Shown here one piece after another: positions 1-10,004 of a DNA stretch of 64,000 nucleotides; positions within the stretch are counted from its first letter, which is position 1, and each line of letters begins with the position of its first letter. The DNA comes from Ignavibacteriales bacterium (GTDB taxonomy: Bacteria > Bacteroidota > Ignavibacteria > Ignavibacteriales > Ignavibacteriaceae). The position numbers were made by a program, and so were the translations under genes. The notes below the pieces were generated by a model. The model had not been told where the DNA came from, ran no database searches, and saw only the letters and a list, made by a program, of their open reading frames with translations. The DNA lies in the NCBI GenBank assembly GCA_016707585.1, contig JADJHL010000009.1:62001-126000 (forward strand). Reading direction: 5' to 3'.

Positions 1-21
1 CAACATTTCAGGTATTTTTAA

Positions 22-627
22 TTGAAAATTGCAGTTTTTGTATCTGGCAGAGGCTCTAACCTAAATGCTATTTTAAATTATCCTGATTTAAAGAGTTTGG
101 TTGAAGTTGTAGCTGTCTTAAGTGATAAAATTGATTGTAAAGCTTTTGAGATTGCCAAAGAATTTGATATTAAAACTTTTACTGTTGGTAAAAATGAGGG
201 AATGATTCATCAGGATGAAATTACAGCAATATTAAAAAAACTTAATGTTGAGTTAATTGTATTGGCTGGTTATCTAAAATTAATACCTTTTATGTTGATT
301 GAAAATTTTGAGAATAGAATAATTAATATTCATCCAGCTTTGCTTCCATCATTTGGTGGAAAAGGAATGTATGGAATGAATGTACATCGTTCAGTTTATA
401 ATTCTTCTGCTAAAGTAAGCGGTGCAACAATACATTTTGTAGATAAAAGTTATGATACTGGAAAAATAATATCGCAGAAATGTGTTGATATTTCTGATGT
501 AAAATCTCCTGAAGAAATTGCTGATAGAGTTTTAAAAATTGAACATCAAATCTTACCAGAAGTTGTAAAAGCTTTTGCTGAAGATAGAATAATTATTGAA
601 GACAATAGAGTTATTGTTTTAAACTGA
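22..627 (+). CDS. purN: Phosphoribosylglycinamide formyltransferase PurN
   Basis: Transfers a formyl group from 10-formyltetrahydrofolate to GAR in purine synthesis; cytosolic. The 201-residue length fits the family. The N-terminal SGRGSN phosphate-binding loop (residues 8-13) and the INIHPALLPS active-site segment (101-110) are visible, with the expected catalytic triad at N102, H104 and D145 (the last in a DTGKII context). The start is a TTG with a weak AGG-type site just upstream. It lies 28 bases before purH, so the two form a purine pair, and folD at 57.8 kb makes the one-carbon donor. Family assignment is secure; only the TTG start is uncertain because the gene begins 21 bases from the window edge. 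Confidence 0.96.
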   Translation: MKIAVFVSGRGSNLNAILNYPDLKSLVEVVAVLSDKIDCKAFEIAKEFDIKTFTVGKNEGMIHQDEITAILKKLNVELIVLAGYLKLIPFMLIENFENRIINIHPALLPSFGGKGMYGMNVHRSVYNSSAKVSGATIHFVDKSYDTGKIISQKCVDISDVKSPEEIADRVLKIEHQILPEVVKAFAEDRIIIEDNRVIVLN

Positions 628-649
628 GGAAAAATTATTCCTCGTTTTT
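626..649 (+). terminator. Weak hairpin with T-run between purN and purH
   Basis: GAGGAA (626-631) pairs with TTCCTC (638-643) across a 6-base A/T loop and is followed by G and five T. It overlaps the purN stop codon. The stem is short, so it may be a partial terminator or attenuator that lowers purH readthrough rather than a full stop. Confidence 0.4.
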
Positions 650-655
650 AGGAAA

Positions 656-2179
656 ATGAATTTGAAAAAATTAGCCTTACTAAGTGTTTCTGATAAAACC
701 AAAATTGTTGAGTTTGCAAAAGGTTTGGTAAAAAATGGTTACCAAATTATCGCAACAGGCAATACAGCTAAAGTACTTTTGGAAAATAAAATATCTGTAA
801 CTGAAATAAGTTCTATAACAGGATTTCCGGAAATATTTGATGGAAGAGTTAAAACTTTACACCCCAAAATATTTGGTGGAATACTTTTCAGGCGTGATAA
901 TGATTCAGATTTAAAACAAGTTGCAGAAAATTTGATTGAAGCAATTGATATAGTATGTGTTAATCTATATCCATTTGTTAAAACTGCATCAAATCCACAA
1001 TCAACTCTGGATGATGTTATTGAGAATATTGATATAGGCGGACCAAGTTTAGTTCGTGCTTCTGCAAAAAATTATAAGTTTGTTTCAATACTTACAAATC
1101 CAAGTCAGTATGATTCTTTTTTAACTGAGTTGACACTCGGAAGTATTTCAGAAGAAACTAGAAAACAACTAGCTGTGGCTGCTTATTCGCATACAGCAAA
1201 TTACGATACACATATTGCAAATTATTTAGAAAATAAATTTTCATTAGAACCAACACACATCCGTATCAATGAAGAATTATCAGATTCACTTCGTTATGGA
1301 GAGAATCCGCATCAAAGTGCAAATATTTTCGGAAACTTTGAAGATTATTTTGAAGTTTTTCATGGTAAGGAAATATCTTATAATAATATTCTAGATTTAA
1401 CTGCTGCGGTTGAGCTTTGTGAAGATCTTGGAGAAACTTCCTGTACAATAATAAAACATAATAATCCTGCTGGTGCAGCTATTGGTAAGAATCCATTTGA
1501 AGCGTATATTCGAGCATTAAAATGCGATCCGGTTTCATCTTTTGGTGGTATTGTAGCTTTTAACAAACAAGTTGATATTGCTACTGCAACAGAATTAAAT
1601 AAAATATTTTTAGAGATAATTTCTGCCCCTTCATTTAGTGATGGTGCATTAGAAATCCTAAAAAAGAAAAAAGATAGAAGATTAGTATTGCAGAAAAAAT
1701 CAGTTTTAACTGATAGAAAAACTTTTCGTTCTATACCTGGTGGAGTTTTAGCACAAGACGCTGATTCAGTTTCGTTAAATGAAAATGAATTACAATTTGT
1801 TACAGCTAAAAAACCATCAAAAGAAGAATTAGAAGATTTAAAATTTGCATGGAAGATTGCTAAGCATACAAAATCCAATGCAATAGTTTATGTAAAAGAT
1901 AAAGCAACTTTGGGTGTTGGTGCTGGACAAATGTCCAGAATAGATTCTGCAAAAATTGCTGTGATGAAAGCAAAAGAACATGGTTTGGATTTAAATGGTT
2001 CGGTTGCAGCATCAGATGCATTTTTTCCTTTTGCAGATGGTTTACTTGAAATAATAAAATGCGGCGCTGTTTCAGTTATTCAACCTGGCGGTTCTGTCAG
2101 GGATCAAGAAGTTATAGACGCTGCAAATCAAAATAAAATTTCTATGGTACTAACAGGAATAAGGCACTTTAAACATTAA
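656..2179 (+). CDS. purH: Bifunctional AICAR formyltransferase / IMP cyclohydrolase PurH
   Basis: Catalyses the last two steps of IMP synthesis. The 507 residues match the family. An N-terminal MGS-like cyclohydrolase domain (about 1-150, starting LALLSVSDKT) is followed by the AICAR transformylase domain. The SLRYGENPHQ motif and the catalytic KHNNPAG segment with K267 and H268 are present, and the C-terminal end carries the usual GGSVRD and GIRHFKH motifs. ATG start with AGGAA five bases upstream. It follows purN and ends 8 bases before mreB, so nucleotide synthesis is transcriptionally coupled to the cell-shape genes. Confidence 0.97.
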   Translation: MNLKKLALLSVSDKTKIVEFAKGLVKNGYQIIATGNTAKVLLENKISVTEISSITGFPEIFDGRVKTLHPKIFGGILFRRDNDSDLKQVAENLIEAIDIVCVNLYPFVKTASNPQSTLDDVIENIDIGGPSLVRASAKNYKFVSILTNPSQYDSFLTELTLGSISEETRKQLAVAAYSHTANYDTHIANYLENKFSLEPTHIRINEELSDSLRYGENPHQSANIFGNFEDYFEVFHGKEISYNNILDLTAAVELCEDLGETSCTIIKHNNPAGAAIGKNPFEAYIRALKCDPVSSFGGIVAFNKQVDIATATELNKIFLEIISAPSFSDGALEILKKKKDRRLVLQKKSVLTDRKTFRSIPGGVLAQDADSVSLNENELQFVTAKKPSKEELEDLKFAWKIAKHTKSNAIVYVKDKATLGVGAGQMSRIDSAKIAVMKAKEHGLDLNGSVAASDAFFPFADGLLEIIKCGAVSVIQPGGSVRDQEVIDAANQNKISMVLTGIRHFKH

Positions 2180-2187
2180 GAGGAACA

Positions 2188-3216
2188 ATGGGCTTATTTG
2201 ATTTTTTCTCAAACGATATTGCAATTGATTTAGGAACTGCAAACACTCTTATCCACGTTAAAGGTAAGGGAATCGTTTTAAATGAACCATCCATAGTTGC
2301 ATTTGATAAAAATTCTAAACGGATTATAGCTCTGGGAAATAAAGCTAAAGAAATGCAGGGAAGAGAACATAAAGAAATTAAAGTTACTCGCCCAATGCGT
2401 GATGGTGTAATTGCAGATTTTGAAATTGCTGAAGGTATGATTCGTGCTTTTATTAAACGTGTACGAGGCGGTGGGCCGATGGCTAGCAGAAGAGTTATTG
2501 TTGCTGTGCCAAGCGGGGTAACAGAGGTTGAGAAAAGAGCAGTTAGAGATAGTGCTGAACACGCCGGTGCTAAGGAAGTTCACTTAATTGCAGAACCGAT
2601 GGCTGCTGCAATAGGAATTGGAATTGATGTTGAAGCTCCTGTGGGTAGTATGATTATTGATATTGGTGGTGGTACAACTGAAATTGCTGTTATTGCATTA
2701 TCAGGAATTGTAAATGAAGAATCAATTCGTATTGCCGGTGATGAAATGAACTATGCAATTATGCAGTTCTTCAAAAAAAATCATAACATTTTAATTGGTG
2801 AAAGAACGGCTGAAGCAATTAAATGCGAAGTAGGATCAGCTGTTCCACTTAAAGAAGAAATTACAATTCAGGTAAAAGGCAGAGATTTAGTTGGCGGAAT
2901 TCCAAAAACTACTGAAGTAAGTTCAGTTGAAATTCGTGAAGCATTAAATGAAGCAGTTGTACAAATTGTTAATGCTGTAAGACAAACACTTGAAAGAACT
3001 CCACCAGAGCTTTCTGCTGATATTTTAGATCGTGGAGTAATGATTACAGGTGGTGGCGCATTGTTAAAAGGGTTAGATGAAAGAATCAGAATGGAAACCA
3101 ATTTACCAGTACATGTAGCAGAAGATCCATTGACAGCAGTTGTACGCGGTGCGGGTAAAGTTATTGATAATCTCAATCATTATTCAAAGGTATTAATACG
3201 TAATAGAAGATATTGA
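2188..3216 (+). CDS. mreB: Rod-shape determining actin homologue MreB
   Basis: Forms membrane-bound actin-like filaments that guide lateral wall synthesis. The 342 residues contain the N-terminal phosphate-1 loop (IDLGTANTLI), the phosphate-2 loop (IDIGGGTTEIAVI, about residues 157-169) and the adenosine-binding MITGGGALLKGL motif near 285. A strong AAGAGGAAC ribosome-binding site precedes the ATG. It heads mreB-mreC-mreD-mrdA-rodA, the full elongasome core, implying a rod-shaped or elongated cell. Confidence 0.98.
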   Translation: MGLFDFFSNDIAIDLGTANTLIHVKGKGIVLNEPSIVAFDKNSKRIIALGNKAKEMQGREHKEIKVTRPMRDGVIADFEIAEGMIRAFIKRVRGGGPMASRRVIVAVPSGVTEVEKRAVRDSAEHAGAKEVHLIAEPMAAAIGIGIDVEAPVGSMIIDIGGGTTEIAVIALSGIVNEESIRIAGDEMNYAIMQFFKKNHNILIGERTAEAIKCEVGSAVPLKEEITIQVKGRDLVGGIPKTTEVSSVEIREALNEAVVQIVNAVRQTLERTPPELSADILDRGVMITGGGALLKGLDERIRMETNLPVHVAEDPLTAVVRGAGKVIDNLNHYSKVLIRNRRY

Positions 3217-4046
3217 TGATAAGATTTTTAGTTTCGATTTGGGAAAATTTTAAAGAGTATGTTGTATTAGTTGTTTTATTAGCTGCCAGTCTCATCTTGC
3301 TTTCGCAAAATAATACTCAAGGTATTCAACGTGTAAGATCAGTTGCATTTGGTACATTTGCATCTGTTACTTCTATTTTTACGGACTTCTTTAATATCAG
3401 TAATCTTAAAAAAGAAAATGAAGAATTACGAAGAACTAATGCAGAAATTATGCTTCAACTTAGCCGGTTAAGAGAGTTTGGAATTGTTAATGAAGATTTA
3501 AAAGGATTATTAGCATTAAAAGATTCATCAAACTTTCCTTTAATCTCTGCAACAATTGTTTCCAAATCAATTTCAAAATCTCAAGGAACAATTACTATAA
3601 ACGCTGGGCTCAATCAAGGTGTTAAAGCCGGAATGCCGGTTATCACTGATAAAGGACTTGTTGGAATTATATACACTACCGCAGATAATTATTCAATTGC
3701 AAGAACATTAAATAATGTTGATTTGAAAATTACTGTTAAAAGTGAGCGTACAAGAGAAAATGCTGTTATGAAATGGAATGGCGATTGGTTAGTGATGACT
3801 AATGTTCCTAAAACCTACAACTTAAAAAAAGGTGATAGAATTGTAACTTCTGATATAAGTTCCAGTATTCCTTTTCCATTACCTGTCGGGCTTGTTTATG
3901 AAGTTGGAAATGTTCAGCAAGGAATTTTTAATGAAGTTAAAGTGCAATCATTTGTAAATTTTCAAAAAGTTGAAAACTTATTTATTCTTGGTATAGTTAA
4001 GGATAAAGAAATTGATAAAATTGAATTTAATACTTTGAATAAATAA
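3216..4046 (+). CDS. mreC: Rod-shape determining protein MreC
   Basis: Bitopic periplasmic scaffold of the elongasome. One N-terminal membrane segment (about residues 15-32) is followed by a coiled coil (about 60-95, KKENEELRRTNAEIM) and the beta-rich MreC domain. The ATG at 3216 overlaps the mreB stop as TGATG; an in-frame TTG one codon earlier is possible but less likely. Length of 276 residues is normal. Translation is probably coupled to mreB. Confidence 0.95.
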   Translation: MIRFLVSIWENFKEYVVLVVLLAASLILLSQNNTQGIQRVRSVAFGTFASVTSIFTDFFNISNLKKENEELRRTNAEIMLQLSRLREFGIVNEDLKGLLALKDSSNFPLISATIVSKSISKSQGTITINAGLNQGVKAGMPVITDKGLVGIIYTTADNYSIARTLNNVDLKITVKSERTRENAVMKWNGDWLVMTNVPKTYNLKKGDRIVTSDISSSIPFPLPVGLVYEVGNVQQGIFNEVKVQSFVNFQKVENLFILGIVKDKEIDKIEFNTLNK

Positions 4047-4534
4047 TGAGAACACAACATATTATTTCTTTCGTTTTATTCTTTCCACTTTTACTAATAC
4101 AAACAACAGTTATTCCTTTATTAGCAATTGATACTGTAATTCCTGATTTAATAATTATACTTCTAGTCTATTATTCAATAACACAAGGACAAATTTATGG
4201 GGCGGTTCTTGGCTTTATTTATGGTTTTCTAATTGATATAATTACCGGTACAACTTTAGGAAGTGCAATGATTGCAAAAACTTTAGCGGGATTTACAGCC
4301 GGATATTTTTCATCTGAAAATAAAGTAGATCAATATCTAATTCCTTATTACTTTGCATTAATTGTTTTGTTCGCATCGTTAATTGATTCCACAATAAATG
4401 CATTTTTCACTTCAATAAATCTTACTGGAAATATTTTTACTGTCTTTTTCCAGTATGCAATTCTTCCTGCAATCTACACTGCTGCATTAGCTCTAACAGT
4501 TATGATATTTTATCCTAAAAGGAAAATGTTTTGA
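4046..4534 (+). CDS. mreD: Rod-shape determining membrane protein MreD
   Basis: Small polytopic inner-membrane partner of MreC. The 162 residues are strongly hydrophobic with about five predicted membrane segments, and contain the conserved-type IPDLIIILLVYYSI and GFIYGFLIDI stretches. The ATG overlaps the mreC stop (TAATG). Sequence conservation in MreD is low, so position between mreC and mrdA supports the call. Confidence 0.92.
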   Translation: MRTQHIISFVLFFPLLLIQTTVIPLLAIDTVIPDLIIILLVYYSITQGQIYGAVLGFIYGFLIDIITGTTLGSAMIAKTLAGFTAGYFSSENKVDQYLIPYYFALIVLFASLIDSTINAFFTSINLTGNIFTVFFQYAILPAIYTAALALTVMIFYPKRKMF

Positions 4535-6345
4535 GATCTGTAAACTTTGCTTCGATTAGCAGAAAATCATTTATTTATGGTTTTATAATACTACTGTTTG
4601 CTGTGTTATCATTTAAACTTTTTCAGATGCAGATATTAAATCAACAAGCCTATGAAGAAAAGTCAGCAGATAATAGTATCAAAGCTATTGAGCAAACTCC
4701 GTTTCGTGGTGTTTTTTATGATCGTAATTTAAAAATAATGGTTGATAATATTCCAGCCTATACTTTAAGAATTACTCCTGCTGATTATGATCCAAAACTA
4801 AATTCGCTTATAGATAAAATGATTAATGCTGATTCAGGATTTGTTGGATCAATATTAAAAAAAAATAAAATATATTCTAAATATATCCCGCTTAAAATTA
4901 AGCGTGGAATTAGTTTTGAAACAGTTTCATGGGTAGAAGAAAATCAAGAAAATTTACCGGGTGTTGATTACATTGTTGAAATGCAACGCGGTTATCCATT
5001 TGGTATTAAAGGCTCACATTCATTTGGTTATACAAAAGAGATTTCACCAAATCAATTGAACAAAGAAAAGGATTATTACATCCCCGGTGATTATGTTGGA
5101 CACAATGGATTAGAAAAACAATACGAAAAAGAATTACGAGGTGAAAAAGGTTTTAATTATGTTCTTGTAAATTCTAAGCGTAAAGAAATTGGTAAATACA
5201 AAGATGGAACTCAAGATAAAATATCGATAAAAGGGAAAGATCTTGTTCTATCTTATGATGCAGATGTTCAAAAAGTTGCTGAAGAACAGATGATTGGTAA
5301 ACGTGGAGCAATTGTTGCAATCGAACCAAAAACCGGAGAAGTTTTAGCTTTAGTAAGTGCACCAGATTATGATCTTAATCAATTTTCTTATGTTACATCA
5401 AAAGAGTTTTTGCGTGATCTTTACAACAATCCTGATAAACCATCCTTTAATCGTGCAACAATGTCTTTAAAACCACCAGGATCAACATTTAAAATGTTGG
5501 CCGCAATTGCTGCTCTTGATATGGGAATTATTACGCCTACAACTACAATATATTGTGGCGGTGGATTTACTTTTGGTAGATTTTTTAAGTGCCACGGAAA
5601 TCATGGTGCAATAAATGTTGTTCACGCAATTGAAAAATCCTGTAACAGTTTTTTCTATCACTTGATTTATAAAATTGGATTGGATAAGTGGAAAGAGTAT
5701 GCACTTAAATTAGGGTTCGCATCAAAAACCGGAATTGATATTGGTGAAGAAGCTACCGGATTTATACCGGGAGAAGATTATTATGTAAAAATGTATGGTG
5801 AAAAGTGGCCTAGAAGTATTATGGCAAGTCTAGGAATTGGTCAGGGGGAAGTAAGTGTTACACCATTACAGCTTGCAAAATATGTTTCTCTAATTGCAAA
5901 TGATGGGAATTCATATCAGCCGCATATTGTCAAGGGATATCTTGATAATAAAACAAAACAAATAATTCCTTATAAATTTCCAGAAATAAAAACAGGAATT
6001 AAAAAAGAAGTTTTTGATATTATTAAAGAAGGAATGTTTCTTGTTGTTAATGGTTCCGGTACCGCAACACATATTAAAATGGATGATATAAAAATTTCTG
6101 GTAAAACAGGAACAGCACAAAATCCGCATGGAAAAGATCATGCATTCTTTGTTGGATTTGCACCATCAGACAATCCACAAATTGCGTTTGCAATAGTTGT
6201 TGAAAATGTTGGTTTTGGTGGAACTTATGCCGCACCAATTGCTGAGGCGTTAATTAAAGCCTATCTAAAAAAAGAAACACTTAAAAAAGATTCTGTGAAA
6301 ACAGAGATCAAACAGCCGATTGCTGGAGTAAATATTGAGGATTGA
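4531..6345 (+). CDS. mrdA: Penicillin-binding protein 2, peptidoglycan transpeptidase
   Basis: Class B PBP that cross-links peptidoglycan during elongation. The 604 residues have a signal-anchor helix (about 13-32), a pedestal/dimerisation domain starting at FRGVFYDRN (58-66), and a transpeptidase domain with all three motifs: S318-T-F-K321 (acylated serine S318), S370-C-N372 and K525-T-G527. The TTG start overlaps the mreD stop (TTGA) and has AAAGGA about 8 bases upstream. It partners the SEDS glycosyltransferase encoded next by rodA. Confidence 0.96.
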   Translation: MRSVNFASISRKSFIYGFIILLFAVLSFKLFQMQILNQQAYEEKSADNSIKAIEQTPFRGVFYDRNLKIMVDNIPAYTLRITPADYDPKLNSLIDKMINADSGFVGSILKKNKIYSKYIPLKIKRGISFETVSWVEENQENLPGVDYIVEMQRGYPFGIKGSHSFGYTKEISPNQLNKEKDYYIPGDYVGHNGLEKQYEKELRGEKGFNYVLVNSKRKEIGKYKDGTQDKISIKGKDLVLSYDADVQKVAEEQMIGKRGAIVAIEPKTGEVLALVSAPDYDLNQFSYVTSKEFLRDLYNNPDKPSFNRATMSLKPPGSTFKMLAAIAALDMGIITPTTTIYCGGGFTFGRFFKCHGNHGAINVVHAIEKSCNSFFYHLIYKIGLDKWKEYALKLGFASKTGIDIGEEATGFIPGEDYYVKMYGEKWPRSIMASLGIGQGEVSVTPLQLAKYVSLIANDGNSYQPHIVKGYLDNKTKQIIPYKFPEIKTGIKKEVFDIIKEGMFLVVNGSGTATHIKMDDIKISGKTGTAQNPHGKDHAFFVGFAPSDNPQIAFAIVVENVGFGGTYAAPIAEALIKAYLKKETLKKDSVKTEIKQPIAGVNIED

Positions 6346-7564
6346 TTATAAATTAAGTGACAAGTTTGATTTGGGAATATTTATTCCTGTATCATTACTA
6401 ATTGCAATTGGACTAACAGCAATATTTAGTTCAACATACAATCATCCAACAATGAGCGGAAACTTTAACAGGCAATTAATTTTTGGCATTGCAGCATTTA
6501 TAGTTTTCTTTATTACATATTCACTTCCAACAAACACCTTTAAAATGATTTCAATCCCTACTTATTTGTTTTCACTACTTTTACTAGTTGTAGTATTAGT
6601 TGTAGGAAGAAAAACTTCAGGTGCAAGAAGCTGGTTGGATATCGGACCATTTGGTTTTCAGCCATCAGAGTTTGGTAAGATTGGAACCATACTTGCGATG
6701 TCTTTATATCTTAGCAGAAAAAACACTGATATAGATTCGTTTAAGGATATACTGTTTTCTTTATCAATAGGTTTATTACCAGTACTTCTGATTTTACTTG
6801 AACCTGATATGGGAACTTCAATGGTTTTTATTGGGATGATTTTGATTCTAATATTTTGGAAAGGCATAAGTTTATTTGGATTGTTTGTAGTGCTATCTCC
6901 GGGTGGTGTTGCGATATCAGCATTGTTTGGTGTTTATTATTTTGTCGGATCACTCGTTTTGATTTTAGTAATGTTGTTATTGTTCAGGAAGGATATTTTT
7001 TTTAGCGGATCTATCTTTGCGTTAAACCTTGCTTCCGGTTTTTTTGCGGGATCTTTATACAATGCACTTAGTCCGCATCAACAAAAACGTATCCAATCTT
7101 TTATCGATCCTAATTCGGATCCACTTGGAGCTGGCTACAACACAATACAGGCAAAAGTTGCAATAGGTTCAGGCGGTTTATTTGGTAAAGGCTTTATGCA
7201 AGGCAATCAAACACAATTACAATATATTCCTGAACAATGGACGGATTTTATTTATTGTGTAATTGGTGAAGAGTTTGGTTTTATTGGATCTATAATTGTA
7301 CTGATTTTATTTCTCTTTCTTTTTTTAAGAATACTAAAAATTGCTGCTTCAACAAAGGATGAATTTTTAAGTTTAACATTAATTGGAATTCTCTCAGTAT
7401 ATATTATTCATTACTTAATTAATATTGGAATGGTTGTAGGTATTTTACCAGTAATTGGCATTCCACTTCCATTTGTTAGTTATGGCGGAAGTTCACTTTT
7501 AGTAAATATGTTTATGCTTGGCATAATTGCTAATGTTTATCGAAACAGAAAAAATTATACTTAA
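6335..7564 (+). CDS. rodA: SEDS peptidoglycan polymerase RodA
   Basis: Integral membrane glycosyltransferase that polymerises lipid II with PBP2. The 409 residues carry about ten membrane helices and SEDS landmarks: LDIGPFGFQPSEFGKIG (near 101-117), PDMGTSMVF (near 157-165) and the late VIGIPLPFVSYGGSSLL motif (near 374-388). The TTG start lies 11 bases inside the mrdA 3' end, preceded by GGAG at a good distance, so translation is coupled. One poorly conserved hydrophobic stretch (about 180-220) looks slightly expanded. Confidence 0.96.
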   Translation: MRIDYKLSDKFDLGIFIPVSLLIAIGLTAIFSSTYNHPTMSGNFNRQLIFGIAAFIVFFITYSLPTNTFKMISIPTYLFSLLLLVVVLVVGRKTSGARSWLDIGPFGFQPSEFGKIGTILAMSLYLSRKNTDIDSFKDILFSLSIGLLPVLLILLEPDMGTSMVFIGMILILIFWKGISLFGLFVVLSPGGVAISALFGVYYFVGSLVLILVMLLLFRKDIFFSGSIFALNLASGFFAGSLYNALSPHQQKRIQSFIDPNSDPLGAGYNTIQAKVAIGSGGLFGKGFMQGNQTQLQYIPEQWTDFIYCVIGEEFGFIGSIIVLILFLFLFLRILKIAASTKDEFLSLTLIGILSVYIIHYLINIGMVVGILPVIGIPLPFVSYGGSSLLVNMFMLGIIANVYRNRKNYT

Positions 7565-7571
7565 AAAAATT

Positions 7572-8375
7572 ATGACATCACAAGAAAAAATAGTTGCTAA
7601 GAATAATGAAGGAAAGTTTATCTGTGTTGGATTGGATACAGATATTACAAAACTCCCGGATTTTTTAAAGAATGATATTGATGGTGTTTATAAGTTTAAT
7701 AAAGCTATAATTGATGCAACAAAAGACTATGCAGCAGCATACAAAATCAATTTTGCATTTTATGAAAGAAATGGTTCTGAAGGAATAAATGAACTTGAAA
7801 GAACTGTTGAATTAATCCCTGAAGATACTTTATCTATTGCAGATGCAAAGCGAGGTGATATTGGTAACACTTCAGAAATGTATGCTAAATCTGTATATGA
7901 TCATTTTGGATTTGATGCTGTTACGCTTCATCCATATATGGGTAAAGATTCGTTACAACCATTTTTGGATTATTCTGATAAGATGAATTATATTCTTGTT
8001 CTTACTTCAAACCCTGGGGCAAATGATTTTGAAAAATTAAAATTAGAAAGTGGGAAATTTGTTTATCAAAATATTCTTGAGAAAGTGAATATTTGGAATG
8101 AAAAACAAAATTGCGGAATTGTTTTTGGCGCAACAAAAATTGGTGATCTAAAATGTGATATTACTAGTTTTGGTAAGCTTTCAATTCTATTACCAGGCGT
8201 TGGTGCGCAGGGCGGAAGTTTTGAAGAAGTAAGTTCTCTATTTAAAAGTATGCAACGTAAAAATTATTTAGTTAATGTTAGCAGGGGAATAATCTACAAA
8301 AGCAATAAAGAAGATTTTGCGGAAGCTGCACAAAAAGAAATAATAAATTTTAATAAACTCAGCCTCTCCAACTAA
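7572..8375 (+). CDS. pyrF: Orotidine 5'-phosphate decarboxylase PyrF
   Basis: Converts OMP to UMP, the final step of de novo pyrimidine synthesis. TIM-barrel enzyme of the longer subgroup (267 residues). The catalytic Lys/Asp network is visible in DAKRGDIGNT; the substrate strand CVGLDTD is near the N-terminus, and the GVGAQGG phosphate loop follows. The ATG at 7572, 7 bases after rodA, gives the natural N-terminus MTSQEKI; an upstream in-frame start at 7527 would overlap rodA by 38 bases and add 15 non-conserved residues. Last gene of the first operon. Confidence 0.94.
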   Translation: MTSQEKIVAKNNEGKFICVGLDTDITKLPDFLKNDIDGVYKFNKAIIDATKDYAAAYKINFAFYERNGSEGINELERTVELIPEDTLSIADAKRGDIGNTSEMYAKSVYDHFGFDAVTLHPYMGKDSLQPFLDYSDKMNYILVLTSNPGANDFEKLKLESGKFVYQNILEKVNIWNEKQNCGIVFGATKIGDLKCDITSFGKLSILLPGVGAQGGSFEEVSSLFKSMQRKNYLVNVSRGIIYKSNKEDFAEAAQKEIINFNKLSLSN

Positions 8376-8528
8376 TCAATTAACTTTATTTTAATATTAG
8401 TTTGTTCCTCTAATATTTTAATATCCATTTTAAGTGTACAAAAAAAACAATAGATTTGAATTAAGAATTACAAAGTTTCTTTAATTGGAAACTCTGGAAT
8501 GTAGTTTTAATTAAATCGATATAATGAT

Positions 8529-10004
8529 TTGAAAAACAATCCTAAAATTCCTGAAGAACTTATCTATAAAATCTGGGAAGAGAAGCGCTTCGATTCTAAG
8601 TTATCTACAGCAGATGGAATTGAAATAGATATTATTGACGCAGGTACCAGAAACACTGATGAAGCTGGTCCAGATTATCATCATACACGGATTAGGATTG
8701 GAAACATAACATTTACTGGTGATGTTGAGATTGATACTTTACACTCCGATTGGAAATCACACGGACACAATCTAAATCAACGTTATAATAAAATTATTCT
8801 CCACGTTGTCCTGTCAAACGATTCATCATATCCTTATGTAGTTACACAAAACGGCAGAAAAGTTCCAACACTTGATTTAAGTAATTATTTAACTGCTTCC
8901 GTAAAAGAAAATATTACTAAAGATATTGTTTCCATTAACGATGACGATGATATTAAAATGCCTTGTGTTGAACTTAATCATCAAGTATCTAGAATTGAAA
9001 AAATTAATTATATCAAAAGTTTAGGTTTACATAGATTTAAAAAAAAATGTGAACGAAATCTTGAGCGGCTTAAAGAACTAATAGTTTTAGATGAATTAAA
9101 TGTCAAGGAACCAAAAGTTTATCATGATTTTCATCAAACAATCAGTGGTCGGGAGTTTGAAAGTAAAGATTTTGCTCACATAATATTTTGGCAGCAATTG
9201 CTTTATGAGCAGGTTTTTGAAGCGCTCGGTTATTCAAAAAATAAAGATATTATGATTAAGCTCAGTCGTTATGCTGATATAAAATACTTTAAATCAATCA
9301 ACAATCTTGATCGTGAAAAAATTGAGAGTGTTTTATTTCATATTAGTGGATTGTTTCCTGAAGTAACAAATATTGCGGATGAAGATACATCAGAATATAT
9401 GAGAACAAGTTTGGATATATGGACAAAGGTTAAGGATAAATATGATTCCGGAATTCTGGATAAAAATGAATGGAACTTTTTTAAACAACGACCACATAAT
9501 TTTCCGACCATAAGATTAGCTGCTGGTGCAAGATTATTAGAGAAGATGATTGTACACGAACAATTCATAAAGATAATTAATCTATTTCAAGAATTTACGG
9601 ATCACAATAAACTTGTTACTAAACTTAGAAATGAATTTATTGTTCAGGGGGAAGGTTATTGGGCTGGACACTACAATTTTAATAAAGCAACCAAAACTAA
9701 GCTTAATTATTTTATCGGGCTTGGAAGAGCTGATGAGATAATTATTAATATTATACTTCCAATCTTTTCTGTTTACTTCGAGGTTCATAACAAAAAAGAA
9801 TTATCTCAAAAAGTATTGGAGCTATATATAAACTACTACCAGAAGGAAGGTAATCATCTTGTAGATAAAGTTAATGATACACTAGGGTTAAAGAATGAAA
9901 AATTTAGAAGTGTTTATTACCAGGGAATGATAGATCTTTTTAGAAACTACTGCATTAAGAAAAAATGTTTAGAATGCGAAATAGGAAAAAAAGTTTTTAA
10001 CTAA
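8529..10004 (+). CDS. DUF2851 family protein
   Basis: Uncharacterised cytosolic protein of 491 residues typical of Bacteroidota and relatives. The diagnostic N-terminal block, AGPDYHHTRIRIG followed by GDVEIDTLHSDWKSHGH and KIILHVVLSND (about residues 46-100), matches what I recall of DUF2851. The C-terminus has a small cysteine cluster CIKKKCLECEIG (about 475-486). TTG start, weak ribosome site, 153-base gap after pyrF. No function is established. It is convergent with the next gene and the two stops share the bases CTAA. Confidence 0.8.
   Translation: MKNNPKIPEELIYKIWEEKRFDSKLSTADGIEIDIIDAGTRNTDEAGPDYHHTRIRIGNITFTGDVEIDTLHSDWKSHGHNLNQRYNKIILHVVLSNDSSYPYVVTQNGRKVPTLDLSNYLTASVKENITKDIVSINDDDDIKMPCVELNHQVSRIEKINYIKSLGLHRFKKKCERNLERLKELIVLDELNVKEPKVYHDFHQTISGREFESKDFAHIIFWQQLLYEQVFEALGYSKNKDIMIKLSRYADIKYFKSINNLDREKIESVLFHISGLFPEVTNIADEDTSEYMRTSLDIWTKVKDKYDSGILDKNEWNFFKQRPHNFPTIRLAAGARLLEKMIVHEQFIKIINLFQEFTDHNKLVTKLRNEFIVQGEGYWAGHYNFNKATKTKLNYFIGLGRADEIIINIILPIFSVYFEVHNKKELSQKVLELYINYYQKEGNHLVDKVNDTLGLKNEKFRSVYYQGMIDLFRNYCIKKKCLECEIGKKVFN

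Noticed and set aside
1378..1878. 166-residue reverse-strand open frame inside purH
   Set aside because: It is a frame shadow of the long, well-conserved purH reading; no ribosome site or family match.
3213..3218. TTG start for mreC one codon before the ATG
   Set aside because: ATG overlapping the mreB stop as TGATG is the more usual coupling arrangement.
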